DNA of 64,000 bases, from positions 1 through 64,000 of the forward strand of contig DASXYT010000091.1 of NCBI GenBank assembly GCA_036502345.1, in the 5' to 3' direction. Made by a program: the position numbers and the translations under genes. Below are positions 30,682 through 38,781 of this stretch, one piece after another. The notes beneath the pieces are model-generated. The model was given only the letters and a program-made list of their open reading frames with translations. It did no database searches and was not told the origin of the DNA. Within the stretch, counting starts at the first letter, position 1. Each line of letters begins with the position of its first letter. This DNA is from DATEPR01 sp036502345. Lineage in GTDB: Bacteria; Actinomycetota; Actinomycetes; Mycobacteriales; Pseudonocardiaceae.

Positions 30682-32232
30682 TCAGCCCAGTGGTGTGGCG
30701 ACGATCCAGCTCACGTCGTCGGTCCACGACGTTGCGGTGTCCCACGCGTTGGTTCCGCCGTCGCTGGCGATGTAGACGGTGAAGTTGAAGTGCCGGAGGT
30801 ACTTGTTGGTGAAGTTGACCGACTGGAACGACGTGCCCTGGCCGTTCATGCCGGGTTGGGCGCAGAACGTGCCGTCCTGCGCGAACTGCGCTGTGCCGTC
30901 GTTGGGTTCCAGGTGTAGTTGGAAGTTGAAGTGTCGAAGGTACTGACCGGGATCGTTGGCCGACTCGAAGGAGACGCAGGAGCTGTTGGCCAGACCGGCG
31001 TGCACGATCCAGGTGGCGTCCCCCCGTGCGGTGGCCGAACTGGTGGCGCTGGTGGCTGCGATGACGACGTTGTTGTCGGCGTCGTCGTGCTTGAGGTAGT
31101 CGCCGGTGCAGCATGCGGTCGTCGCCCGGATGGAGATCCGGGAACCGGGTGCGGGACCTGCCGAACCTGCCGGGGCGGCGCCGTAGCCTGCCGCGGTGAC
31201 GTTGGCCTGCACCGCGCTGTCCGTGGCGTCCGACGGGGCGCCTGCCGTCATCACGCCCTCGAAGAAGCTGCCGGCCGAGGAGTTGCTGTTGTCGCCGCCG
31301 GTGCCCAGGATGATGGCGCCCTCCTGGTGCATCGGGACGTAGCCGCCGATGTTCGGCAGGGATCCGCTGTACCAGGTGGTCAGGCCGCCGGTTTGGGAGT
31401 TGCCGCCCTTGATCGCGTAGGTGCTGGTGCCGTTGGTCTTCACCAGCGCTGTCACGTACGTACTGTTGTTGCCGTGGTTGGCGGTGTCCGAGCCGTTGCC
31501 ACCGGCGAACAGCCCGTTCTCCAGGTCTGCCTGCACCCACGGCCCGGTGCTGAAGCACGGGGCGAACCAGCACTCGGTGCCGAAGTTGATCGCGCTCATG
31601 TGCCCGTTGCCGTTGTCCCGGCTGTTGGTCTCCGCGTTGCCGTAGTCGAAGCAGCAACCGCCGTTGACGTGGGTACCGGAGGCGACCATGTACTCGTCCT
31701 GGGCGGCGCTACCGGTGGCCACACCGGACGTCGCGTTGTCGCGGTAACCCATGCCCGGCGCGATGAACACGCCGTACGCCTTGTGCCCGCCGACGGTGAT
31801 CGGCAGCGCGTTGGCGGTCGCGCCCCGGTCCTGGCCGCCGGCGCCGCCAGGCCCCTCGATGGTGAGGTCGTTGTGCCGCGCCGACTGGTCGTAGATCCGG
31901 GTGATCACGCAGGAAGTGCTGGCGCAGAACGAATCCTGTGTTGCCGCGTTGGCCACTCCGCCGGCCGACAGCAGGCCGATGTTGGCGAATGTGTTGTCGG
32001 ACGCACGTTGCACCTGGTACAGCGGACCGTTGTAGGCACCGAACAGGGCACGCACCGTGCTGTGCGCGGCGACGCACGGAGTGCCGGCCGACGCGAAGAT
32101 GTCACACGGGCCCTGAACGGCGGCCTGCGACGGCGTTGCCGTACCGACGACGACGCCCAGAGCCAGCGCGACTGTCGTGCCGGTGGCCAGCAATGTCCGC
32201 CGGAGATGCCGAATCCATGGTCGAGCAGCCAT
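30682..32232 (-). CDS. abfB: Secreted alpha-L-arabinofuranosidase, GH54 + CBM42
   Basis: A 516-residue extracellular enzyme that releases L-arabinose from arabinan or arabinoxylan. A signal peptide (basic MAARPWIRHLRRT, hydrophobic core) ends after SQA near 37. The GH54 domain (about 40-350) holds the vicinal cysteine pair in GGCCFDYGNAE (193-194), the nucleophile Glu238 in ADLENGLF and the acid/base Asp314 in GTGGDNS; spacing from the Cys pair equals that of the Aspergillus kawachii enzyme. CBM42 (about 360-516) has repeats such as QYLRHFNFQLHL and KYLRHFNFTVYI. AAAGGAG precedes the ATG. An 18-bp operator lies 49 nt upstream. Confidence 0.92.
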   Translation of the reverse strand: MAARPWIRHLRRTLLATGTTVALALGVVVGTATPSQAAVQGPCDIFASAGTPCVAAHSTVRALFGAYNGPLYQVQRASDNTFANIGLLSAGGVANAATQDSFCASTSCVITRIYDQSARHNDLTIEGPGGAGGQDRGATANALPITVGGHKAYGVFIAPGMGYRDNATSGVATGSAAQDEYMVASGTHVNGGCCFDYGNAETNSRDNGNGHMSAINFGTECWFAPCFSTGPWVQADLENGLFAGGNGSDTANHGNNSTYVTALVKTNGTSTYAIKGGNSQTGGLTTWYSGSLPNIGGYVPMHQEGAIILGTGGDNSNSSAGSFFEGVMTAGAPSDATDSAVQANVTAAGYGAAPAGSAGPAPGSRISIRATTACCTGDYLKHDDADNNVVIAATSATSSATARGDATWIVHAGLANSSCVSFESANDPGQYLRHFNFQLHLEPNDGTAQFAQDGTFCAQPGMNGQGTSFQSVNFTNKYLRHFNFTVYIASDGGTNAWDTATSWTDDVSWIVATPLG

Positions 32233-32280
32233 GGTGAACTCCTTTGTTCATCGAAAGTGGACTGCCGCCCAGCCAACTCA

Positions 32281-32298
32281 TATGTTAGCGCTAACATA
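32281..32298. promoter_or_regulatory. LacI-type operator of abfB (perfect 18-bp palindrome)
   Basis: TATGTTAGCGCTAACATA is perfectly palindromic with the central CG of LacI-family sites. It lies 49-66 nt upstream of the abfB start, where it would cover the promoter. A related site lies at the araB start. Confidence 0.8.
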
Positions 32299-32481
32299 GT
32301 CACCTGTGGGGCGTTGCTGACCTCCGGGCGGATTGTGCGCTGAGCAGCGGGACGATCCACACTATCGCTCCGTCTGGTTGGTGCGTCAAGGTGTTCGCCG
32401 CAGGTTGCTATTAACGTGAACGGGCGGTCGGGCTCTCGATAAGGCAAGGACCCTGCCTGATTGTTCGTTACCAAGCCGCCC

Positions 32482-32511
32482 TTGACGGCCCCGTATGTGC
32501 ACGCTCACAAT
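32482..32511 (+). promoter_or_regulatory. Promoter of the arabinose regulator gene
   Basis: TTGACG and CACAAT are separated by 18 nt, a fair housekeeping-type promoter, 59 nt before ATG 32570. Confidence 0.4.
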
Positions 32512-32569
32512 CGGCGTCGCACCTTGGCAACCTCGTACGACGGAGTACGTGAGGGAGGCAAGTCCGGCC

Positions 32570-33634
32570 ATGCGGATCATCGACGGTAACCGTGCTCCTG
32601 TGATGTCGGACGTCGCCAGGATCGCCGGGGTCTCCCACCAGACCGTCTCACGCGTGCTCAACGACCACCCGCATGTTCGTCCCGCTACTCGGGACCGCGT
32701 GCTCGCGGCCATTCGCGAACTCGGCTACCGGCCCAACGTCGCCGCTCGCACGCTGGTCACCCGACGCACGCGAACGTTGGGCGTGATCGGCTTCAACACC
32801 ACCCTGTACGGCCCGGCCTCCATGCTCTACAGCATCGAGCAGGCGTCGAGGCAGCACGACTACCTGGTCACGATCGCGGCGCTGGCCGCGCTCGACCGAC
32901 GGTCCGTGCTGGACGCGGCGGAGCGACTGCGCGACCAGGCGGTCGAGGGCATGATCGTGATCGCTCCGCAGACGACAGCGGTCAACGCGCTGACCAATGT
33001 GCCCTCCGACGTGCCACTGGTCGCGGTCGGCTGCGGCACACACGCATCGCTCATCGCCTCGGTCGCGATGGACAACGAGGCAGGTGCGCGGCGTGCCACG
33101 ACGTACCTGCTCGATCTCGGCCATCGCACCGTGCACCACATCGCGGGCCCGACATCCTGGCTCGACGCGCAGGAGCGGGAGTCAGGTTGGCGGCGCGCGC
33201 TGGAGGCCCGCGACGCACCGGTGCCCGAACCGCTGACCGGCGGCGACTGGTCGGCCCGCACCGGATTCGAGAACGGGCAACACATCGCGCGGGACGAGTC
33301 GGTGACCGCGGTCTTCTGCGCGAACGACGACATGGCACTCGGCCTGCTGCGGGCACTGCACGAGGCCGGTCGGCGGGTGCCGGAGGACGTGAGCGTCGTC
33401 GGGTTCGACGACATCCCGGCTGCCGAGTACTTCGGACCGCCGCTGACGACGGTGCGACAGGACTTCGACGAACTCGGCAGGCGCGCACTCGGCAGCCTGA
33501 TCAGCCTCATCGACCCACCCGCGAGTCCTGGGCAGAAGCCCGGCGCAAGACCGATCAACCCCCAGGTGTCGATCGAACCGAGCCTCATGGTTCGCGCATC
33601 GGCCACCCGGCCACCGAGAGCCGTCGCACCCTAG
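32570..33634 (+). CDS. LacI family regulator of arabinose use
   Basis: A 354-residue LacI/GalR-type repressor. The helix-turn-helix is VMSDVARIAGVSHQTVSRVL (about 11-30) with hinge helix RPNVAARTLV, followed by a periplasmic-binding-like effector domain (TLGVIGFNTTLYGPA, FCANDDMALGLLRALHEAG, VVGFDDIPAAEYF). It lies between abfB and araBDA. Both flanking units carry TGTTAGCGCTAACA-type operators, so it most likely represses them when L-arabinose is absent. ATG 32570 follows GAGGGAGG; the frame opens upstream at 32495 but the HTH position supports this start. It is not the GntR-type AraR of Bacillus. Confidence 0.88.
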   Translation: MRIIDGNRAPVMSDVARIAGVSHQTVSRVLNDHPHVRPATRDRVLAAIRELGYRPNVAARTLVTRRTRTLGVIGFNTTLYGPASMLYSIEQASRQHDYLVTIAALAALDRRSVLDAAERLRDQAVEGMIVIAPQTTAVNALTNVPSDVPLVAVGCGTHASLIASVAMDNEAGARRATTYLLDLGHRTVHHIAGPTSWLDAQERESGWRRALEARDAPVPEPLTGGDWSARTGFENGQHIARDESVTAVFCANDDMALGLLRALHEAGRRVPEDVSVVGFDDIPAAEYFGPPLTTVRQDFDELGRRALGSLISLIDPPASPGQKPGARPINPQVSIEPSLMVRASATRPPRAVAP

Positions 33635-33673
33635 CTGACCTGCCCCTATCCGGCTGTAGTCGAGAGAGCTGAC

Positions 33674-35380
33674 ATGAGTGTGAGCGCTAACAACAGCGAC
33701 GACCAGTACGTGATCGGAGTCGACTTCGGCACGCTGTCCGGGCGAGCGCTGGTCGTCCGGGTCGCCGACGGCCTGGAACTGGGCACCGCTGTGCGGGAGT
33801 ACCCGCACGGCGTGCTCGACGAGGCGCTGCCCTCCGGCGTCGCGCTGCCGCCGGACTGGGCACTGCAGCACCCCGACGACTACCGCGACGTGCTGCGGGT
33901 GGCGGTGCCGGCCGCCGTGGCCGACGCCGGAGTGGATCCCGAGCGGGTGATCGGCGTCGGCATCGACTTCACCGCGTGCACCGTGTTGCCGACGCTGGCC
34001 GACGGCACGCCGCTGTGCGAACTGGCCGAGTACCGCGACCGGCCGCACGCCTACGTCAAACTGTGGAAACACCACGCCGCCCAGGCGCAGGCCGACCGGA
34101 TCAATGCCTTGGCGCACAAGCGAAGCGAGCCGTGGATCGCCCGGTACGGCGGGAAGGTCTCCGCCGAGTGGCAGTACGCCAAGGGCCTGCAACTGGTCGA
34201 GGAGGACCCGGAGATCTATGCGCGGGCGCAGCGGTGGATCGAGGCAGCGGACTGGATCACCTGGCAACTGTGCGGCAGCGAGACCCGCAACGCCTGCACA
34301 GCGGGCTACAAAGGTCTTGTCCAGGACGGCGTTCGTCCTTCGCGAGCGTTCCTCACCGCGCTGAATCCGGACTTCGCCGATTTCGACACCAAGCTGGACC
34401 AGGCCCAGGCAGCCGGCGTCCCACTCGGCACCCGTGCTGGCGGCCTGTCCCGGCAGGCCGCGACCTGGACCGGGCTGCCCGAGGGCATCGTGGTGTGTGT
34501 CGGCAACGTCGACGCACACGTGACCGCACCGGCGGCGCAGGCCATCGAGCCAGGTCAGATGGTCGCCATCATGGGTACGTCCACCTGTCACGTGATGAGC
34601 AGCGAACAGTTCGTCGAGGTGCCGGGCATGTGTGGCGTCGTCCGGGGCGGCATCGTCGGGGACCTGTGGGGCTACGAGGCCGGGCAGAGCGGTGTCGGCG
34701 ACATCTTCGCCTGGTTCGCCGAGCAGTCCACGCCCGGCGAGGTGCGGGACGAGGCCGCCGAGCGTGGCATGTCCGTCCTCGACCTGCTGACCGAACAGGC
34801 AGCGGCACAGCCGATCGGCGCGCACGGACTGGTCGCCCTGGACTGGCACAGCGGAAACCGTTCGGTGCTGGTGGACCACCATCTGTCCGGCGTCGTCGTC
34901 GGCCTGACCCTGGGCACCAGGCCGCACGAGGTCTACCGCGCGCTGCTGGAGGCGACCGCGTTCGGCACCAGGGTCATCATCGACACGTTCGAGCGCAACG
35001 GCGTACCGGTGCACGAACTGGTGGTCGCGGGCGGCCTGCTCAGGAACAGCTTCCTGATGCAGTTGTACGCGGACATCACGCGGCGACCACTCAGCCTGAT
35101 CGGTACCGCACAGGGCCCGGCACTCGGGTCCGCGATCCACGCGGCCGTCGCGGCGGGCGCGTACCCGGACGTGCCGGCGGCCGCGCGGGCGATGGGCAAG
35201 ATCGAGCGCGCCGCGTACACCCCGCACCCGGAACGGGCCGCCGTCTACGACGCGCTCTACGCGGAGTACCTGCGGCTGCACGACTACTTCGGGCTCGGCG
35301 CGAACAAGGTGCTGCACCGGCTGCGCCAACTCCGGCTGGACGCGTACGGGCAGGCGCACGGCGACCGGGAGGGCTCGTGA
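33674..35380 (+). CDS. araB: Ribulokinase
   Basis: Phosphorylates L-ribulose with ATP to L-ribulose-5-phosphate in the cytoplasm. 568 residues, normal for AraB. FGGY-family features are the N-terminal YVIGVDFGTLSGRALVV, the substrate loop GVGIDFTACTVLP, MVAIMGTSTCHVM and, in the C-terminal domain, VVAGGLLRNSFLMQLYAD. The first codons contain the operator TGTGAGCGCTAACA, so the DNA under the start region is also a regulatory site. It is the first gene of araB-araD-araA, with GTGA overlap to araD. Confidence 0.93.
   Translation: MSVSANNSDDQYVIGVDFGTLSGRALVVRVADGLELGTAVREYPHGVLDEALPSGVALPPDWALQHPDDYRDVLRVAVPAAVADAGVDPERVIGVGIDFTACTVLPTLADGTPLCELAEYRDRPHAYVKLWKHHAAQAQADRINALAHKRSEPWIARYGGKVSAEWQYAKGLQLVEEDPEIYARAQRWIEAADWITWQLCGSETRNACTAGYKGLVQDGVRPSRAFLTALNPDFADFDTKLDQAQAAGVPLGTRAGGLSRQAATWTGLPEGIVVCVGNVDAHVTAPAAQAIEPGQMVAIMGTSTCHVMSSEQFVEVPGMCGVVRGGIVGDLWGYEAGQSGVGDIFAWFAEQSTPGEVRDEAAERGMSVLDLLTEQAAAQPIGAHGLVALDWHSGNRSVLVDHHLSGVVVGLTLGTRPHEVYRALLEATAFGTRVIIDTFERNGVPVHELVVAGGLLRNSFLMQLYADITRRPLSLIGTAQGPALGSAIHAAVAAGAYPDVPAAARAMGKIERAAYTPHPERAAVYDALYAEYLRLHDYFGLGANKVLHRLRQLRLDAYGQAHGDREGS
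33679..33692. promoter_or_regulatory. LacI-type operator inside the start of araB
   Basis: TGTGAGCGCTAACA differs by one base from the core of the abfB operator (TGTTAGCGCTAACA). It covers codons 2-7 of araB, so a bound repressor would act as a roadblock just after the start codon. Confidence 0.7.
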
Positions 35381-36069
35381 CGACATCGGACGTGGTCGCG
35401 CGCCTGCGCCAGGAGGTCTGCGATCTGCACGCGCTGTTACCCGCCAACGGTTTGGTGGCCTGGACATCCGGCAACGTCTCGGCTCGGGTGCCCGGCGCCG
35501 ACCTGATGGTGATCAAGCCGAGCGGCCTGGACTACGACGCGCTCACGCCGGACTCGATGGTGGTGTGCGACCTGGACGGCAACGTCGTCGAGGGCGAGTA
35601 CGCGCCGTCCAGCGACACCGGCTCACACGCCTACGTCTACCGGCACCGGCCCGACGTCGGCGGTGTCGTGCACACGCACTCGACCTACGCGACGGCCTGG
35701 TCGGCGCGCGGTGAGGCGATCCCGTGCGTGATCACCGCGATGGCCGACGAGTTCGGCGGCGAGATCCCGGTCGGGCCGTTCGCGCTGATCGGGGACGAGG
35801 CGATCGGCAAGGGCATCGTCGAAACCCTTGCCGGGCACCGGTCCCGCGCTGTGCTGATGCGCAACCACGGGGTCTTCACCATCGGCAAGAACGCCAGGGC
35901 GGCGGTCAAGGCCGCGGTGATGACCGAGGACGTCGCCCGCACGGTGCACCTCGCGCACGCCTACGGCAAGCCGGTCCCGATCCCGAGCGAGGACATCGAC
36001 GCACTGCATCACCGGTACATCCACGCCTACGGGCAGCAGCCCCCTGCGGACGGAGCCAGCGAACAATGA
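35377..36069 (+). CDS. araD: L-ribulose-5-phosphate 4-epimerase
   Basis: Converts L-ribulose-5-phosphate to D-xylulose-5-phosphate, the entry to the pentose phosphate pathway. 230 residues of the class II aldolase/epimerase family. Motifs are LVAWTSGNVSAR, VIKPSGLDYD, SSDTGSHAYVYRHRPDVGG (the epimerase-type acidic and His residues), the metal-binding HTHSTYA and NHGVFTIG. GTG 35377 overlaps the araB stop (GTGA), and the stop overlaps araA (ATGA). Longer frames seen upstream run through araB in another frame and are ignored. Confidence 0.93.
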   Translation: MTTSDVVARLRQEVCDLHALLPANGLVAWTSGNVSARVPGADLMVIKPSGLDYDALTPDSMVVCDLDGNVVEGEYAPSSDTGSHAYVYRHRPDVGGVVHTHSTYATAWSARGEAIPCVITAMADEFGGEIPVGPFALIGDEAIGKGIVETLAGHRSRAVLMRNHGVFTIGKNARAAVKAAVMTEDVARTVHLAHAYGKPVPIPSEDIDALHHRYIHAYGQQPPADGASEQ

Positions 36070-37604
36070 CGTCATCGGATCCCATCCCTGCCGAATCCGA
36101 CTTACCCGAGATCTGGTTCCTCACCGGCAGCCAGCACCTCTACGGTGAGGAACTGTTGCAGCAGGTCAGCGGCCAGTCCCAAGGCATCGCGGAGACGCTG
36201 GCCTGGGCGCTGGCCGGCCGGGAGGGCGTCCCGGTCCGCGTGGTGTGGCGGCCGGTGCTGACCACCGCGGCGGCGATCCGCAGGATCTGCCTGGACGCGA
36301 ACAGCGATGACCGCTGCGTGGGCCTGATCGCCTGGATGCACACGTTCTCCCCGGCGAAGATGTGGATCTCCGGGCTGGACAACCTGGCCAAGCCGCTGCT
36401 GCACCTGCACACCCAGGCCAACAGGGCACTGCCGTGGGCCACCATCGACATGGACTTCATGAACCTCAACCAGGCCGCGCACGGCGACCGTGAGTTCGGA
36501 TTCGTCCAAACCAGACTCGGCGTTCCACGCAAGACCGTCGCGGGCCACGTCAGCGACCCGTCGATGCTGCGGCGTGTCGGTTCGTGGGCCAGGGCGGCGC
36601 TCGGCATCGGTGAGCTGCGGTCGCTGCGCCTCGCGCGGTTCGGCGACAACATGCGCGACGTCGCCGTGACCGAGGGCGACAAGGTCGAGGCGCAACGCCG
36701 GTTCGGTGTCTCGGTCAACACCTACGGGGTCAACGACCTGGTGGCCGTCGTCGACTCGGTCGCCGAGCCCCGGATCACCGACCTGGTCAAGGAGTACGAG
36801 GACGCCTACCGGGTGGCCGACGTCCTGCGGGCGGGCGGCGAACGCCACGCTTCGCTCCGTTATGCCGCACGTGTCGAACTCGGCCTGCGCGACTTCCTCA
36901 CCGATGGCGACTTCGGTGCCTTCACCACCAACTTCGAGGACCTCGGTGGGCTGCGCCAACTGCCCGGCCTCGCCGTGCAGCGGCTGATGGCCGACGGCTA
37001 CGGCTTCGGCGCCGAGGGCGACTGGAAGACCTCGATGCTGCTGCGCACGCTCAAGGTGATGGGCGTGAACCGGTCCGGCGGGACGTCCTTCATGGAGGAT
37101 TACACCTACCACCTGGAACCGGGGCAGGAAGTCATTCTCGGCGCGCACATGCTGGAGGTCTGCCCGTCCATCGCGGCGGAGACACCGACCTGCGAGATCC
37201 ACCCACTGGCCATCGGCGGGCGCGAGGACCCGGTGCGCCTGGTCTTCAGCGCCGCACCGGGGCCTGCCGTCGTCGTCGGCCTGGCCGACATCGGTGAGCG
37301 ATTCCGGCTGGTGACCAACGAGATCGACGTCGTAGCACCGCTGGAACCGCTGCCGTTGCTGCCGGTCGCCCACGCGGTGTGGGCGCCTCGGCCGAACCTG
37401 GGCACCGCCACCGAAGCCTGGCTCATCGCGGGCGCACCGCACCACACCGTGCTCTCCACGGCCGTCGGCGTCGAGGAGCTGACGGACCTCGCGGAGACCC
37501 TCGCCACCGAACTCCTGGTCATCGACGCCGACACAGCAGTCGGCCAGTTCACCAAGGAACTGCGCTGGAACCAGGCGTACCACCGCCTGGCCCAGGGCCT
37601 GTAA
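36066..37604 (+). CDS. araA: L-arabinose isomerase
   Basis: Interconverts L-arabinose and L-ribulose, using manganese. 512 residues, normal for AraA. The N-terminal EIWFLTGSQHLYGEELLQQV is the family signature; GLIAWMHTFSPAKMWISGL and FGDNMRDVAVTEGDKVEAQ are further hallmarks, and GGTSFMEDYTYHLEPGQE carries one of the metal-binding glutamates. ATG 36066 overlaps the araD stop. It closes the three-gene catabolic set; the ABC importer begins 38 nt on. Confidence 0.95.
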   Translation: MTSSDPIPAESDLPEIWFLTGSQHLYGEELLQQVSGQSQGIAETLAWALAGREGVPVRVVWRPVLTTAAAIRRICLDANSDDRCVGLIAWMHTFSPAKMWISGLDNLAKPLLHLHTQANRALPWATIDMDFMNLNQAAHGDREFGFVQTRLGVPRKTVAGHVSDPSMLRRVGSWARAALGIGELRSLRLARFGDNMRDVAVTEGDKVEAQRRFGVSVNTYGVNDLVAVVDSVAEPRITDLVKEYEDAYRVADVLRAGGERHASLRYAARVELGLRDFLTDGDFGAFTTNFEDLGGLRQLPGLAVQRLMADGYGFGAEGDWKTSMLLRTLKVMGVNRSGGTSFMEDYTYHLEPGQEVILGAHMLEVCPSIAAETPTCEIHPLAIGGREDPVRLVFSAAPGPAVVVGLADIGERFRLVTNEIDVVAPLEPLPLLPVAHAVWAPRPNLGTATEAWLIAGAPHHTVLSTAVGVEELTDLAETLATELLVIDADTAVGQFTKELRWNQAYHRLAQGL

Positions 37605-37642
37605 GGCTCCACTTTTTCATCTCAACAAGGACGTGATCAACG

Positions 37643-38779
37643 ATGATCAGCACCGGAAAACTCCGCACCGTCGCGACCTCGGCCGCCGCGGTCCTCATCG
37701 CGCTCACCGCCGTGTCCTGCTCGAAGAGCCCTGGTAGCTCGGCCGCTCCAGCGGCGGCCCCAGCAGGGCAGATCACCCTGCAGGGCACGGTCGCGTTCAA
37801 CCAGGCCAACCTGGCCAAGCTCGACGCGGCCCTCAAGTCGGCTCTGACCGGGAAGGATCTGTCCAAGGTCGACATCGCGATGGTGGTCAACGTGGCCGCC
37901 GACTACTGGAAGGCCGGTCAGGTCGGCTTCCTGAAGGGCTGCTCCGATCTCGGCCTGGCCAGCAGCAAGTGCACCTTCTTCGCGCCGCCGACCGGCAAGC
38001 TGACCGAACAGAGCTCGGAACTGGAAACCCTGCACTCCCAGGGCATCACCGGTTACTCGATCTCCGCGATCGACCCGACGGCGTCGGCCGGGACCATCCA
38101 CAAGGACGTCTCGTCCGGCATCGACGTGCTCGCCATCGACTCGCCCTTACCCGGCACCGACGCGGCATCGCTCTACCTCGGTACGCCGAACGAGACCGCC
38201 GGGTTCCAGGCCGGCACCGCGATGAAGCAGGTGCTCAAGGGCAAGGGCAAGGTCGCGATCCTGGTCGGCTCGCTCACCGCAGCCAACGCGACGCAGCGCA
38301 TCCAGGGCTTCGAGAACGCGCTGAAGGGCACCGGCATCACCGTGGCGCAGAAGGTCAACGACAACCTGTCGGCCAGCACCGCGACCTCGGACGCCGAGAC
38401 CATTCTGGCCAACAACCCGGACATCAACGGCCTGTACGGCGTGTACTCCTACGACGGGCCCGCCCTCGGCCAGGCGGTGCAGTCGGCCGGCAAGTCGGCG
38501 TCGGTGCACATCGTGTCCGACGACTCGGACGCGCAGACCCTGCAGTTCATCCAGTCCGGCGTGATCTCCGGTGCCGTCGTGCAGATGCCCTACCAGCAGG
38601 GCTACTCCGGTGCGCTCATCCTGACCGCTCAGAAGGTGCTGGGCAAGCCGGCCACGGCCGCGATCATCAAGCCCTACCTGGAGTCGGACGGCACGACGCT
38701 CAGTTCCGGGGTCGGCCTGCTGACGAAGTCCGACCTCGGCCAGTACCAGACGCTGCAGACGCAGCTCGGAATCAGCTGA
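37643..38779 (+). CDS. Sugar ABC transporter substrate-binding lipoprotein (L-arabinose)
   Basis: A 378-residue periplasmic-binding-protein type 1 lipoprotein. The lipobox LTAVSC ends at Cys26, followed by a Ser/Pro/Ala linker, so it is membrane-anchored and captures sugar outside. The binding domain has VVNVAADYWKAGQVGF, GITGYSISAIDPTASAG, VAILVGSLTAANATQRIQGF and GAVVQMPYQQGYSG, as in ribose/xylose-type binders. The AAGGACGTG region upstream holds the ribosome-binding site. L-arabinose is inferred from the neighbouring araBDA genes. ATPase and permease genes follow directly. Confidence 0.88.
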   Translation: MISTGKLRTVATSAAAVLIALTAVSCSKSPGSSAAPAAAPAGQITLQGTVAFNQANLAKLDAALKSALTGKDLSKVDIAMVVNVAADYWKAGQVGFLKGCSDLGLASSKCTFFAPPTGKLTEQSSELETLHSQGITGYSISAIDPTASAGTIHKDVSSGIDVLAIDSPLPGTDAASLYLGTPNETAGFQAGTAMKQVLKGKGKVAILVGSLTAANATQRIQGFENALKGTGITVAQKVNDNLSASTATSDAETILANNPDINGLYGVYSYDGPALGQAVQSAGKSASVHIVSDDSDAQTLQFIQSGVISGAVVQMPYQQGYSGALILTAQKVLGKPATAAIIKPYLESDGTTLSSGVGLLTKSDLGQYQTLQTQLGIS

Positions 38780-38781
38780 CG

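Larger units (their letters stand above)
32233..32569. other. Intergenic control region between abfB and its regulator
   Basis: A 337-bp divergent gap. From left to right it holds the abfB ribosome-binding site, the perfect palindrome at 32281-32298, a featureless stretch, a SigA-like promoter for the regulator gene (32482-32511), and a GAGGGAGG ribosome-binding site before ATG 32570. No further gene is seen. Confidence 0.7.

Noticed and set aside
33976..35376. Upstream extension of the araD frame through araB
   Set aside because: Similarity to AraD starts at GTG 35377; the rest is an out-of-frame reading of araB.
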